From: DASQUK01 sp046726215
GTDB lineage: Bacteria; Actinomycetota; Acidimicrobiia; Acidimicrobiales; VFJN01
NCBI GenBank assembly: GCA_046726215.1
Contig: JBKPAA010000033.1
Location: 1-64,000, forward strand
Direction of reading: 5' to 3'
DNA length: 64,000 nucleotides
The notes under the pieces are model-generated. The model was not told the origin of the DNA, ran no database searches, and was given only the letters and a program-made list of their open reading frames with translations. A program made the position numbers and the translations under genes. Position 1 is the first letter of the stretch. Every line of letters starts with the position of its first letter. This document shows positions 8,555 to 17,644 of the stretch, piece by piece.

Positions 8555-8760
8555 GCGCATGCTGACAATCCTTGGATCCTCGCCGTCGTGCTCGTGATCG
8601 CCGGCATCGTCCAACTGGTACAGGGCCAGGTGCTGGCCGGCCTCGCGCTGATCATCCATCGGTTTCCTGGTCGGACCCGGAGGCGTGTCGATCTTCGCCA
8701 CCAACCCACTGATCGGTGCATCCAGCGCCTTCCTCATTGGGAAGCCCGTGTGCGGCCTCC
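8555..8760 (+). pseudogene. GPGG-motif small membrane protein broken by a frameshift
   Basis: One frame encodes NPWILAVVLVIAGIVQLVQG and then QVLAGLALII. A +1 shift at the ATCATCCATCGG sequence near 8655 is needed to continue into GFLVGPGGVSIF. Joined, this is the widespread short actinobacterial one- or two-helix protein that ends in GPGG-x-S-I-F. A single inserted C explains the break. The rest of 8342-8946 holds only the molybdoenzyme leader and nothing else I can support. Confidence 0.5.
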
Positions 8761-8946
8761 GGCCGCTCGCTCCTCGCCGACGCTCGCGCAGTGACCATGG
8801 CGGGACCGCGGCGCCCAGGTCCTGAGTTGCGTCGCGTCACCGGGGGACAGCCCCCCGGTGCGCGCTGGGGAGCGAGCCAGGAGACCGTCCCGTCCCGCTC
8901 GCTACCCGCACAATTGCGGGCTAAGCCTCGCCGTCGCCTTCCGCCC

Positions 8947-9714
8947 ATGCCGATCTTCTCCATCAGCGACGCGCCCGAGCCGGTGGTGATGACGGCCATC
9001 CACGCGGGGCACGCGCTGCGGCCCGAGCTGGCTGACCTCGTCCTGGTCGACGAGTCGACCCGCCTGCGGGAGGAGGATCCGTTCACCGACCGCCTTGCCG
9101 TGGCGGGGACCCGGGTAACGGTCCACCGGTCCCGGTTCGAGGTGGACCTCAACCGTCCGAGGGCTGAGGCCGTCTACCGCACACCTGGCGATGCGTGGGG
9201 CCTCCAGGTGTGGAAGCAGCCGCCGGCCGCCGAAGTGCTGGCACGGTCGCTGGCCGTCTACGACGAGTTCTACGCCGCGCTTGCCGGCCGGCTGAACCGC
9301 CTCGCCGCACGTGGCCGCTTCGTAGTGCTGGACATCCATTCGTACAACCATCGGCGCCATGGTCGGCCAGCTCCGCCTGCCGACAACCCGGAGCTCAACG
9401 TCGGCACGGGATCGCTCGACCGTCGGCGCTGGGACCCCATCGTGGACGGGTTCATCAACGGAATGCGTGCTCAACAGGTGGATGGCCCCGCAATGGATGT
9501 CCGCGAAAACGTCCGGTTCCGGGGAGGCCAACTGGCTCGATGGATCCACGAGCGCTACCCGGGCACGGGGTGCGCGCTCGCGCTCGAGTTCAAGAAGTCC
9601 TTCATGGACGAGTGGACCGGTGAGCCGTACGACGACCATATCGCCGAGCTCGGGCGCGCGCTCGGGACTGTCGCTACCCGTTTGGTGGACCTTGTCACCG
9701 CGAGGGTGGAATGA
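8947..9714 (+). CDS. N-formylglutamate amidohydrolase family protein
   Basis: 255 aa from ATG 8947. Family features are TAIHAGHALRPEL near the start, the acidic/Arg segment RLREEDPFTDRLA, the zinc-binding-like VVLDIHSYNHRR, and a late ALEFKKSFMDEWTG. Members hydrolyse N-formylglutamate or related N-acyl amino acids with a metal. In-frame ATGs exist upstream (8716, 8797) but add unconserved Arg/Pro-rich sequence, and no clear Shine-Dalgarno marks any of them. It overlaps the next gene by 4 bases (ATGA), in an operon with the DUF1704 peptidase and the ATP-grasp ligase. Confidence 0.8.
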   Translation: MPIFSISDAPEPVVMTAIHAGHALRPELADLVLVDESTRLREEDPFTDRLAVAGTRVTVHRSRFEVDLNRPRAEAVYRTPGDAWGLQVWKQPPAAEVLARSLAVYDEFYAALAGRLNRLAARGRFVVLDIHSYNHRRHGRPAPPADNPELNVGTGSLDRRRWDPIVDGFINGMRAQQVDGPAMDVRENVRFRGGQLARWIHERYPGTGCALALEFKKSFMDEWTGEPYDDHIAELGRALGTVATRLVDLVTARVE

Positions 9715-10880
9715 CCCAGGCTGACAGGCTGTCGGCGGGTGACCTCGCGATCGACCGCGAGCTCGCCGATATCGCCCTCGGCTACCGGTTCCTGCTGGAC
9801 GTCACTCCGGTGAACCTGATCGAAGCGCGGCGACGATTCTTCGACGACGGGACGCCGCCCGAGTTCCGCTATCGGCCGCTCGAGGACGATGTCGACGTGG
9901 TCGCGAGCCGGTTGGCGAAGGTGGACGCACACGCCGTGGAGGACGCAACGCTGTCGCATGTGCTGCAGGCCAAGCACCGCGAAGTCGGACTACAGAGCGA
10001 AATGCTGCGGTGTCGGGGCTCGACTGACTTCCTGCCGCTCAGCACGGAGCTGTACGGCGCGGTGAGCCCGTTATTGCTCGCCGCGGCGGAGCAACTCCTC
10101 GACGAGATCGTGGTTCCCCCCCTCGATCGGGAGCAGTCGCTGGACGCGGCGACCTTCGCGCAGCTGGCCGAGGCGGAGTTGGATCGCTACCGCCGAGCAT
10201 GCCCCGACATCGACGTGCATGTCCAGGTGCGTGACGACGGCAGCAGTGTGATGGTGGCACACGGCGACGTGTTCATCGCATCGACGGCACGCTTTGCGCC
10301 ATCCCGGGTCATGGCTTTGCTCCAGCACGAGGTCGGTACCCACGTCGTGACGTACGTGAACGGGACACACCAACCGTTGCGCCTGCTGGCTGCGGGCCTG
10401 GCGGGGTACGAGGAGACCCAGGAGGGGCTGGCCGTCCTCGCCGAGTACATGGTCGGTGGGCTGACCGCCTCCCGCCTGCGTCAGCTCGCCGCCCGTGTGA
10501 TCGCGGTCCACAAAATGGTCGACGGCGCATCGTTTCGGGACGTGCACCAGGCCCTCATCGACATCGGCATGTCGCGCACGCCCGCGTTCTCGATCACGGC
10601 CCGAGTGTTCCGATCGGGTGGGCTGACCAAGGACGCCGTCTACCTGCGGGGCCTGATCGATCTCATGGCGCACCTGGGCGGAGGACGGGACCTCGACGTC
10701 CTCTGGCTGGGAAAGATGGCACTGGCGGACGCGCCGCTGGTTGAGCAGCTCAGGGTTCGGGGCCTGCTCCACGATCCGGTGCTGCGTCCGCGCTTTCTCG
10801 ACGACCCGGCAGCGCAGGCGCGACTGCGTCAGGCTGGCGCGGTCACGGCATTGGCTGATCTGATCGGAGACCCCAAATGA
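9711..10880 (+). CDS. DUF1704 'QEGLA' metallopeptidase-like protein
   Basis: 389 aa. The zinc-protease motif HEVGTH is at residues 206-211 and the signature ETQEGLAV at 235-242, the third-ligand region of the family once called 'flavohemoglobin expression-modulating QEGLA motif protein'. The family is related to the eukaryotic tubulin tyrosine carboxypeptidase MATCAP, so a carboxypeptidase role on a peptide or modified protein is likely. It is the middle gene of an operon with 4-base overlaps on both sides. The substrate is not known. Confidence 0.85.
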   Translation: MTQADRLSAGDLAIDRELADIALGYRFLLDVTPVNLIEARRRFFDDGTPPEFRYRPLEDDVDVVASRLAKVDAHAVEDATLSHVLQAKHREVGLQSEMLRCRGSTDFLPLSTELYGAVSPLLLAAAEQLLDEIVVPPLDREQSLDAATFAQLAEAELDRYRRACPDIDVHVQVRDDGSSVMVAHGDVFIASTARFAPSRVMALLQHEVGTHVVTYVNGTHQPLRLLAAGLAGYEETQEGLAVLAEYMVGGLTASRLRQLAARVIAVHKMVDGASFRDVHQALIDIGMSRTPAFSITARVFRSGGLTKDAVYLRGLIDLMAHLGGGRDLDVLWLGKMALADAPLVEQLRVRGLLHDPVLRPRFLDDPAAQARLRQAGAVTALADLIGDPK

Positions 10881-11923
10881 AGGTCGGTTTCGTCGTCAAC
10901 AGCCTTGAGACCGAGAACCCGCTTTACACCACCGTGCGGTTGGCGATGAACGCCAATCGGATGGGGCACGAGACGTGGCTGATCGGTGTCGACGACTTCT
11001 CCCAGAGAGCGGATGGGTCCATCGCGGCGCGGGCGCGGGCGGCCCCCGGGCGCAACTACAAGTCGACAGGTACGTACCTCGAGAGAGTGCGGGGCGACCA
11101 GGGTGTGGAGGAGCGCATTTCCGTCGACGCCCTCGACATCGTGATGATGCGCAACGATCCCGCCGACGACGTCGTCGAGCGGCCTTGGGCCGTCACGTCC
11201 GGCGTCCTTTTCGGCCAGCTGATGGTCGCCCGAGGCAGCCTCGTGCTCAACGACCCGGCCAATCTGGCGGACGCCGTCAACAAGACCTACTTCCAGCACT
11301 TTCCCGAGGTTGTCCGGCCCGCCACGCTGATCTCGCGCGATGCCGAGGAGATCTCACGGTTCGTCGATGACATGGGCGGCAGCGCCGTCATGAAGCCCCT
11401 GCAAGGATCCGGGGGCACCGGCGTCTTTCTCGTCTCGAGCGACGAGTCACCCAACCTCAACCAGATCATCGAGGCCATTTCCCGCGACGGCTACATCGTC
11501 GCCCAGGAAGTACTTCCGGAGGCCTCGGACGGCGATGTCCGCATGTTCGTCATGAACGGCGAACCCCTGATGCGGGACGGTCAGTACGCCGCGTTCCGAC
11601 GCGTGAATAGGTCTGCCGACGTCCGATCGAACATGACCGCGGGCGGAAAGGCCGAGAAGGTCAAGGTCACCGACACCATGCTCGATATCGTCGAGGTCGT
11701 CCGGCCCAAGCTGAGGACCGACGGGATGTTCCTCGTAGGGCTCGACATCATGGGCGACAAGCTGATGGAGGTAAACGTCTTCAGCCCCGGCGGCCTCCAC
11801 ACCTGCGAGAAGCTGTATGGGACCAACTTCGCCGAGACGGTGATCGACGCCTTGGAGTACAAGGTCGGTCTGCGGAACCACTACGGGTCGGGGCTCAGTA
11901 ACTCCACCGTTGCCACGCTGTGA
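10877..11923 (+). CDS. ATP-grasp ligase resembling glutathione synthetase (GshB/RimK type)
   Basis: 348 aa. GshB-like landmarks are MMRNDP (90-95), LVLNDPANLADAVNKTY (122-138), the ATP-grasp lysine K173 in VMKPLQGSGGTG, and the late EVNVFSPGGL with the metal-binding Glu/Asn. These enzymes join a carboxylate to an amine through an acyl phosphate. Actinobacteria generally make mycothiol, so a plain glutathione role is doubtful; with the DUF1704 peptidase and an N-formylglutamate amidohydrolase in the same operon, ligation to a peptide or amino acid is more likely. A strong hairpin follows 120 bases downstream. Confidence 0.85.
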   Translation: MKVGFVVNSLETENPLYTTVRLAMNANRMGHETWLIGVDDFSQRADGSIAARARAAPGRNYKSTGTYLERVRGDQGVEERISVDALDIVMMRNDPADDVVERPWAVTSGVLFGQLMVARGSLVLNDPANLADAVNKTYFQHFPEVVRPATLISRDAEEISRFVDDMGGSAVMKPLQGSGGTGVFLVSSDESPNLNQIIEAISRDGYIVAQEVLPEASDGDVRMFVMNGEPLMRDGQYAAFRRVNRSADVRSNMTAGGKAEKVKVTDTMLDIVEVVRPKLRTDGMFLVGLDIMGDKLMEVNVFSPGGLHTCEKLYGTNFAETVIDALEYKVGLRNHYGSGLSNSTVATL

Positions 11924-12041
11924 GAGGTGCTGGGCGCCGGAACCACTGGTGGCAGCGGCGACGCCTCAGCGACCTATCGGCCCTCCTCGGCACGCCGTTG
12001 AGGGGGCCGGACTCCACGGCGAACTGCTGAACGGGTGACGA

Positions 12042-12085
12042 CCAGCGCCGGCCCCAGGGCGGCGGATGCCCGGGGCCGGCGCTGG
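12042..12085. terminator. Perfect 14-bp inverted repeat, probable bidirectional terminator
   Basis: CCAGCGCCGGCCCC and GGGGCCGGCGCTGG are perfect complements around a 16-base loop. The hairpin lies between two convergent genes (ATP-grasp ending at 11923 and the 78-aa gene ending at 12119). It has no U-tract, as is usual in high-GC actinobacteria. Confidence 0.7.
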
Positions 12086-12118
12086 CACGATCGCGGGAGT
12101 CGCCGCCGGCTGCCGCTG

Positions 12119-12355
12119 TCAGGAGCTGGAGGCGATCCGAGAGGCCAGCAGTTGCTTGCCCTGCTCAGCTCCCTTGCGGCTCTCGTTCTGCGCTCGCCGG
12201 AAGAACTCGGCTAGCTCCTGGTCGCCTTCACGCTCGGCGTCTTGGATGTAGGTCTCGAGACGAAGCGCGTTGCTGAGGCACGCTTCGGTGAACCAGATGA
12301 CGTTGTAGTCCTTGTCCTTGGTGCCGGTGACCCCGCCGGTCTCAGTGTCACTCAT
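12119..12355 (-). CDS. Small conserved helical protein of unknown function
   Basis: 78 aa. The core DYNVIWFTEACLSNALRLET followed by an acidic helix (AEREGDQELAEFFRRAQNES) and KGAEQGKQLL is a pattern I recognise as a recurring small actinobacterial hypothetical protein, probably a helical hairpin. The ATG at 12355 has a GGAGAAG upstream. It is monocistronic between two hairpin/low-information regions. No function is assigned. Confidence 0.7.
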   Translation of the reverse strand: MSDTETGGVTGTKDKDYNVIWFTEACLSNALRLETYIQDAEREGDQELAEFFRRAQNESRKGAEQGKQLLASRIASSS

Positions 12356-12538
12356 GGTGTCTTCTCCTTCGATGTCACGACACCGGTACCCGGAACTTGA
12401 GCCGCCATACGGTGATTGCCTAAGCCGTCCCAGGGCGCACGGCGTCCGCCGCGACGCCTAGACCGTGGCCCGGCCAGCGCGGTGCAATCGCCGAGACGAC
12501 GACCCAGTCGTCCTGACCGAGCTCCCCGTCCTCCTAGG

Positions 12539-12742
12539 TCACCTTGCCGCCCATACCTCGTCTGTAGCTACCTGTGCTTCCTCGACGGTGGCGTAGCGGC
12601 CGACGGTGGTGATGGGTGAGAGGCCGGGCGGGTCGTCGAGCCGCACGTAGGCGAGCCATCGGTCGCCGTCGCGGGTGACGGTGCCGCGGATCCTCGTCTG
12701 CCAGGTGCCGGACGAGTGGCGGAGGGTGGGTTGCCGCCACAT
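12539..12742 (-). CDS. Small hypothetical protein
   Basis: 67 aa from ATG 12742. The reading GTVTRDGDRWLAYVRLDDPP plus a Thr/Val/Glu-rich end (GRYATVEEAQVATDEVW) looks like one three-stranded sheet followed by a helix. That is the shape of small DNA-binding arm (AP2/integrase N-terminal-like) or ATP-cone-free beta-beta-beta-alpha modules. An upstream in-frame ATG (12841) would add Cys/Pro-rich sequence that looks non-coding. No family is recognised. Confidence 0.45.
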   Translation of the reverse strand: MWRQPTLRHSSGTWQTRIRGTVTRDGDRWLAYVRLDDPPGLSPITTVGRYATVEEAQVATDEVWAAR

Positions 12743-12877
12743 CAGGCCCGGACCCTCGTCGGGTTCGGGGTCGGGTGTCTGCCAGGCGTGACAAGGGCCG
12801 AGGCAGGGGGTCGGGCAGGCTGGTGTCGGCCGCGCGCACACTGGCTTCTAAGGCACACCCGACAAAGGGGGTCAGGA

Positions 12878-13363
12878 ATGGAGTGGCTGATAGCGCTCAT
12901 CGGCATCGCGGTCCTGGTCTACGTGTTCGGAGTTCCGAGCGCACACACGCGACGCATCGCAGACAACGTGGCGGGGGGCGCCGCCGGAGGGGCGCGCCGC
13001 GCCACCCACCGCTACTTCAGACGCCGCGATTTGGCCTGGGGGATGGTTGGTGGCCTCGCCGTGCTCATCTTCCTCTTCGCGGCCTTCGGCGACGATGACA
13101 CAGGCGCACCGGCCACCGAGACCGCGGAGGCGGCGCCCACCACCGAGGCCATCTCCAGTCAGTTGAACTTCGGCGGTTCTGGCCCAGACGTCGTCATCCT
13201 CCAAGAGAGCCTTGCCGCCGAGGGCCTACCGGTCACCGTGGACGGCGTGTACGGCCCGGAGACCGCCGACGCCGTCAGGGCGTTTCAGGAGCGAGAGCAA
13301 CTCACCATCGACGGCGTCGTCGGGTCAGAGACGGCTGAGGCACTTGGTATCTCGTCGGGCTGA
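12878..13363 (+). CDS. Membrane-anchored peptidoglycan-binding-domain protein
   Basis: 161 aa from ATG 12878. There are two hydrophobic segments, WLIALIGIAVLVYVFG at the start and GMVGGLAVLIFLFAAFG around residue 62. They are followed by an acidic/Thr linker and a C-terminal PG_binding_1 fold: GPDVVILQESLAAEG, VDGVYGPETADAVRAFQ, and a second VDG-x-x-G half-repeat, here IDGVVGSETAEALG. It likely tethers to the cell wall from the membrane. No catalytic domain is attached. It sits alone between the small gene at 12742 and tmRNA. Confidence 0.8.
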   Translation: MEWLIALIGIAVLVYVFGVPSAHTRRIADNVAGGAAGGARRATHRYFRRRDLAWGMVGGLAVLIFLFAAFGDDDTGAPATETAEAAPTTEAISSQLNFGGSGPDVVILQESLAAEGLPVTVDGVYGPETADAVRAFQEREQLTIDGVVGSETAEALGISSG

Positions 13364-13433
13364 TGTCGGCGTCGACGTGTTGCACGTCGGTTGCACGGTC
13401 CCGGGCAGCACGCGTCTGAGTGTTGTTCTGCGG

Positions 13434-13819
13434 TGGAGCTGGGGGGAATCGAACCCCCGTCCGCCGAGCGGTTGCCGACCGCGCTACGACCATTCCCGAG
13501 ATCTACGGCTCTGCGGCTGCCGCACCGCCGGGTCGGTGGGCCTCGCGGAGGAGGCCGCCGCCGGGTCTTTCCCCGATGTCAGCGGTCTTTCCCGCCGCCA
13601 GCGGTCTTTCCCGCCGCCAACCACCGCTTCTGTTGCCGGGCTGCGGTGATCAGGCCCCGCGTGCCATCACTGGTCGCTGGTGCTCTCGATCGCCTGGGTT
13701 ATCAGGCGGCGAGGGCGTACTGCTTATTGGCAGTTGTGGTTGTGCCCCGTTTAAGGAGTCTGAGCAACTCCGGTCGCACGATTCGACTTCCGGTCTCGAC
13801 GTCGAAACCGATCAGCCCC
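13434..13819 (-). ncRNA. ssrA: tmRNA
   Basis: The 5' end GGGGCTGATCGGTTTCGACG (from 13819) and the 3' end GGTTCGATTCCCCCCAGCTC form the tRNA-like half, with a 7-bp acceptor stem GGGGCUG/CAGCUCC. The 3' CCA is not fully encoded (ACCG). The tag frame ends TAC GCC CTC GCC GCC TGA TAA, giving a proteolysis tag ending in YALAA with the preceding residues GTTTANKQ. The internal region shows three copies of a GGGAAAGACC module, two in a 19-bp tandem. smpB lies 175 bases upstream on the same strand. tmRNA with SmpB rescues stalled ribosomes. Confidence 0.93.
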
Positions 13820-13994
13820 TTGTCAAGCAGCCCCACAAGTGTACCGGCGGCACGTGACCGCCCGGCCGACGTCGTGGGAAGGGCACCGCCACGTGGGGGG
13901 CGAGGCGATGGGTTCCGATACCGGAACCGACGGCCTCGGCCTCGTTCCGGCGGAACCCATGACCTCGGGGTGAGCGATCCGGCGTTGGGGTCGG

Positions 13995-14468
13995 TCAGCG
14001 GCGGTCGCCTCGGGCCATCGCCCTCGCGGCCTCGCGCTCCGCATCCCGCTTGGCCAGCACCTGGCGCTTGTCGTAGGTCTTGCGCCCGCGGGCCAGCGCC
14101 AGCTCGACCTTGGCGCGGCCGTCCTTGAAGTAGAGCGATAGCGGGATGAGTGCCAGTCGCTGCTCGTCGACGATAGAGCGCAGCCGGTCGATCTCACCCC
14201 GGTGGAGCAGCAGCTTCCGGCGGCGCTCGGGTTCGTGGCCCGAGTGTTCCTGCGCATGGTCGTAGGGGGCGATGTGCATCGACACCAGCCAGGCCTCGCC
14301 GCCATCGATCCGGGCGTAGGCATCACCCAGTTGCACGTGCGCCTCGCGCAGCGACTTCACCTCGCTGCCGCGCAGCACCAGTCCCGCCTCGACGGTTTCG
14401 AGGATCTCGTAGTTGCGCCGCGCCCTGCGGTTGGCGGCGATCAGCTTGGTGCCGGTCGGACGCGTCAT
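13995..14468 (-). CDS. smpB: SsrA-binding protein SmpB
   Basis: 157 aa. Conserved features are IAANRRARRNYEILETVEAG near the start, the LRGSEVKSLREA turn, the beta-barrel LVSMHIAPYDHA, and the C-terminal KDGRAKVELALARGRKTYDK with KR-x-x-x-K-R-D-x-x-R-E. SmpB carries tmRNA into the A site of stalled ribosomes. Its gene sits immediately upstream of ssrA, both on the minus strand. The 13820-13994 gap presumably carries the tmRNA promoter. Confidence 0.97.
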   Translation of the reverse strand: MTRPTGTKLIAANRRARRNYEILETVEAGLVLRGSEVKSLREAHVQLGDAYARIDGGEAWLVSMHIAPYDHAQEHSGHEPERRRKLLLHRGEIDRLRSIVDEQRLALIPLSLYFKDGRAKVELALARGRKTYDKRQVLAKRDAEREAARAMARGDRR

Positions 14469-14515
14469 GTGGAGAGCGAAGGCTACCTACTGCCTGCCTA
14501 CTACCCTCGCCGGTC

Positions 14516-14935
14516 GTGCCCGTGGGCCAGCTGACCCTCACCGAGACCGTTTGGCGCAAGATGGTGGGCCACGCCTACGACGGTCTGCCGGAGGAGGCCT
14601 GCGGATTGCTGGCTGGCGATCCCGAGACCGGTCACGTCGACGTGTTCTACCCCTGTCGCAACACCGCCGCGTCCAGCCGGGTGTACACCGTCGATCCTCA
14701 CGACCACCTCCGTGCCGACCGCGACGCCGAGGGTCGCGGCCTCGAGATCGTGGGGGTCATGCACAGTCACACCCACACGGAGGCCTATCCGTCGCCCACC
14801 GACGTGGCGCAGGCACCCGATCCGGCGTGGCACTACGTGATCGTGTCGCTCAAACGGGAGTCGGCGGTGCTGCGCTCGTACCGCATCGTCGACGGCGCCA
14901 TTTCCGAGGAGGGGGTTGCGCTGGACGGGCGGTAA
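14516..14935 (+). CDS. JAMM/Mov34 metallopeptidase (Mec-like, CysO-cysteine peptidase family)
   Basis: 139 aa. The JAMM zinc motif is complete: an early Glu in PEEACGLLAG, then GVMHSHTHTEAYPSPTD (H-x-H-x10-D). In Mycobacterium, Mec releases cysteine from the sulfur-carrier CysO after CysM builds it there. Here the next gene is cysM, 29 bases downstream, but there is no cysO between them. The start at 14516 has no strong Shine-Dalgarno and the gene is divergent from smpB. Confidence 0.85.
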   Translation: MPVGQLTLTETVWRKMVGHAYDGLPEEACGLLAGDPETGHVDVFYPCRNTAASSRVYTVDPHDHLRADRDAEGRGLEIVGVMHSHTHTEAYPSPTDVAQAPDPAWHYVIVSLKRESAVLRSYRIVDGAISEEGVALDGR

Positions 14936-14964
14936 AATTGTTGACCGAATTGCTCGGGAATACA

Positions 14965-15921
<957 letters not shown>

Positions 15922-15939
15922 GCGCCGGCGGTCGGAGCT

Positions 15940-16842
15940 GTGACGGTGAAGGTGCGCATCGGCTTCGGCCTCGGGACGCAGACGCTGACGGGAGACGTGG
16001 CGCGCTTCGGACCGTTCGTCGACGCGCTGGAGCGGCGGGGGTTCGACTCGCTGTGGCTGTCGGAGCGCCTGACCACGCCCGCCCCGGACCCACTGATCGC
16101 CCTGGCGGTGGCGGCCGGGCGGACGGAGCGGCTCAAGCTCGGGACCAGCGTGTTGGTGGTCCCGGGACGCAACCCGGTGGTTCTGGCCAAGGAGCTGGCC
16201 AGCCTCGACCGGCTGTCGGGCGGGCGCCTGCTGCCGGCCGTGGGGCTGGGCGCGCCCGTGCCGGCCGAGCACCGGGCGTTCGGTGTCGACCGGAGGGAGC
16301 GGGCCGCGCTGTTCGACGAGGCGCTGGAGCTCATCCGCCGGCTGTGGACCGAGGACGACGTGCACCACGACGGCGTGCACTTCCACGTCGACGGGGTGAC
16401 GTTGCGTCCGCGCCCGGCGCAGCGGCCCATCGAGGTCTGGCTGGGCGGCGGGTCGCCCTCGGAGCTGCGTCGCACCGGGCGGTTGGGCGACGGCTGGCTC
16501 CCGTCGTTCGTCGTTCCCTCCGAGGTCGCAGCCGGGTGGGACACGATCAACCGGGTGGCCGCCGAGCACGGCCGGTCCCTCGATCCCGGACACCTGGGGG
16601 TGCTGGTGATCTACCTCCGTTCCGGACTGTCCGAGGCGATCGCCCAGGTGGTGACCAGCCGGCGACCGCACCTCAACCCGGCGGAGGTGGTGCCGGTGGG
16701 CGTCGACGGGCTGCGCCGCCAGATCGAGCGGTTCATCGAGGTGGGGGCATCGAAGTTCGTGGTGGTGCCCGGTGAGGAGCCCGACGACTGGGACGCCGAG
16801 CTCGGCGAGGTTGCCGACGTCCTCAAGCCCCTCGAGACCTAG
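15940..16842 (+). CDS. LLM-class (luciferase-like) F420-type oxidoreductase
   Basis: 300 aa from GTG 15940. TIM-barrel luciferase-like landmarks are GFDSLWLSERL, RLKLGTSVLVVPGRNPVVLA and RLSGGRLLPAVGLGAP, with PIEVWLGGGSPSELRRTGRL. These fit the F420-dependent branch, which is common in actinobacteria. The substrate is unknown. Its TAG stop and that of the convergent gene overlap in the shared CTAG at 16839-16842. Confidence 0.85.
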   Translation: MTVKVRIGFGLGTQTLTGDVARFGPFVDALERRGFDSLWLSERLTTPAPDPLIALAVAAGRTERLKLGTSVLVVPGRNPVVLAKELASLDRLSGGRLLPAVGLGAPVPAEHRAFGVDRRERAALFDEALELIRRLWTEDDVHHDGVHFHVDGVTLRPRPAQRPIEVWLGGGSPSELRRTGRLGDGWLPSFVVPSEVAAGWDTINRVAAEHGRSLDPGHLGVLVIYLRSGLSEAIAQVVTSRRPHLNPAEVVPVGVDGLRRQIERFIEVGASKFVVVPGEEPDDWDAELGEVADVLKPLET

Positions 16843-17409
16843 AGATTGGTCGCCAGCAGCACGGCGCCGAACATCGCGAACAGCGCCGCCGAGGCGAGCC
16901 TGGTGACGCGTTCGGACAGGCGAGCGCCGAACTCCCGCCCCAGGAGGACACCCAGCGTGCCGCTGAGGATGATGCCCACGGTGGCGCCCACCCAGGTGAC
17001 CACGGGATTGCCCTGCGCCGCCAGCGTGCGTGGCCAACATGGTCTTGTCCCCCAGCTCGGCCACGAACATGGCGCTGGCCACCGACAGCACGATCGAGCG
17101 GTGGTCGACGGCCACCCGATCGCCCACGGCATCGCCGCTGTCGGTAGCGCCGGCTTCCCGCAGCGTCCAGGCGGCGAACCCCAGGAACAGCAGCCCGCCG
17201 ACCACCCCGATGGTCCGCACGGGCAGCGCCACCCCTAGCAACCCGCCCAGTAGGACGGACAGCAGGTTGGTGGCCGCGTACGCGATCGCCACCCCCACGA
17301 GCACCGGGCCCAGGCGGTGGCGGGCCCCGAAGCCCAGGGCCACGAGCTGGGTCTTGTCGCCCAACTCGGCGACGAACACCAGCCCCAGGGCGGCCAGTAG
17401 GGATTGCAA
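16839..17409 (-). pseudogene. UPF0016/GDT1-type manganese exporter, frameshifted
   Basis: Starting at TTG 17409 (GGAG 9 bases upstream), the protein reads MQSLLAALGLVFVAELGDKT and then the first three helices. The second family motif FVAELGDKTML follows, and after it the frame is lost. A CACGCACG (tandem CACG) near 17030 shifts the frame; the other frame continues with GNPVVTWVGATVGIILSGTL to LLATNL and a normal stop. Together the two halves make a complete two-motif UPF0016 protein of ~190 aa. The family exports Mn2+. Unless the 4-bp duplication is a sequencing error or is bypassed, the protein is lost. Confidence 0.85.
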
Positions 17410-17448
17410 GATGCGTCTCCTCGGTCCGGCTGACCGGGAGCGAGGACC

Positions 17449-17575
17449 TGCGCGACCTCGACCCCGGACAGCGTTGCGTCCGGCGGTCGAAGGTCTCGCT
17501 CACCCCGCAGGGTCCGGGGACCGGGGCTCATCGCCCAGCGTGTCGATCACCCGGCGAGGAACTACTCCCCTTCGC
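17449..17575 (-). promoter_or_regulatory. Probable yybP-ykoY manganese riboswitch
   Basis: The leader of the GDT1-type gene reads GGGGAGTAGTTCC at 17570, a CTGGGCGATGAGCCCCGG element, then GCGAGACCTTCGACC paired to GGTCGAGGTCGCGC (17499-17451). The GGGGAGUAG start and GAGACCUU-ACC-type helix are the conserved signs of the yybP-ykoY class, which binds Mn2+ and often precedes UPF0016 genes. It ends about 40 bases before the TTG start. A covariance search was not possible here. Confidence 0.7.
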
Positions 17576-17644
17576 CGTCGAGCAAGCTATCGGTGGCCGG
17601 GGGCAACGACAACGCGCGGGCCAAAGGGCCGTACTCTGCCGGTG

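Noticed and set aside
13434..13994. Protein-coding frames across the tmRNA region
   Set aside because: They are shadows; the tRNA-like ends and tag reading frame explain the sequence.
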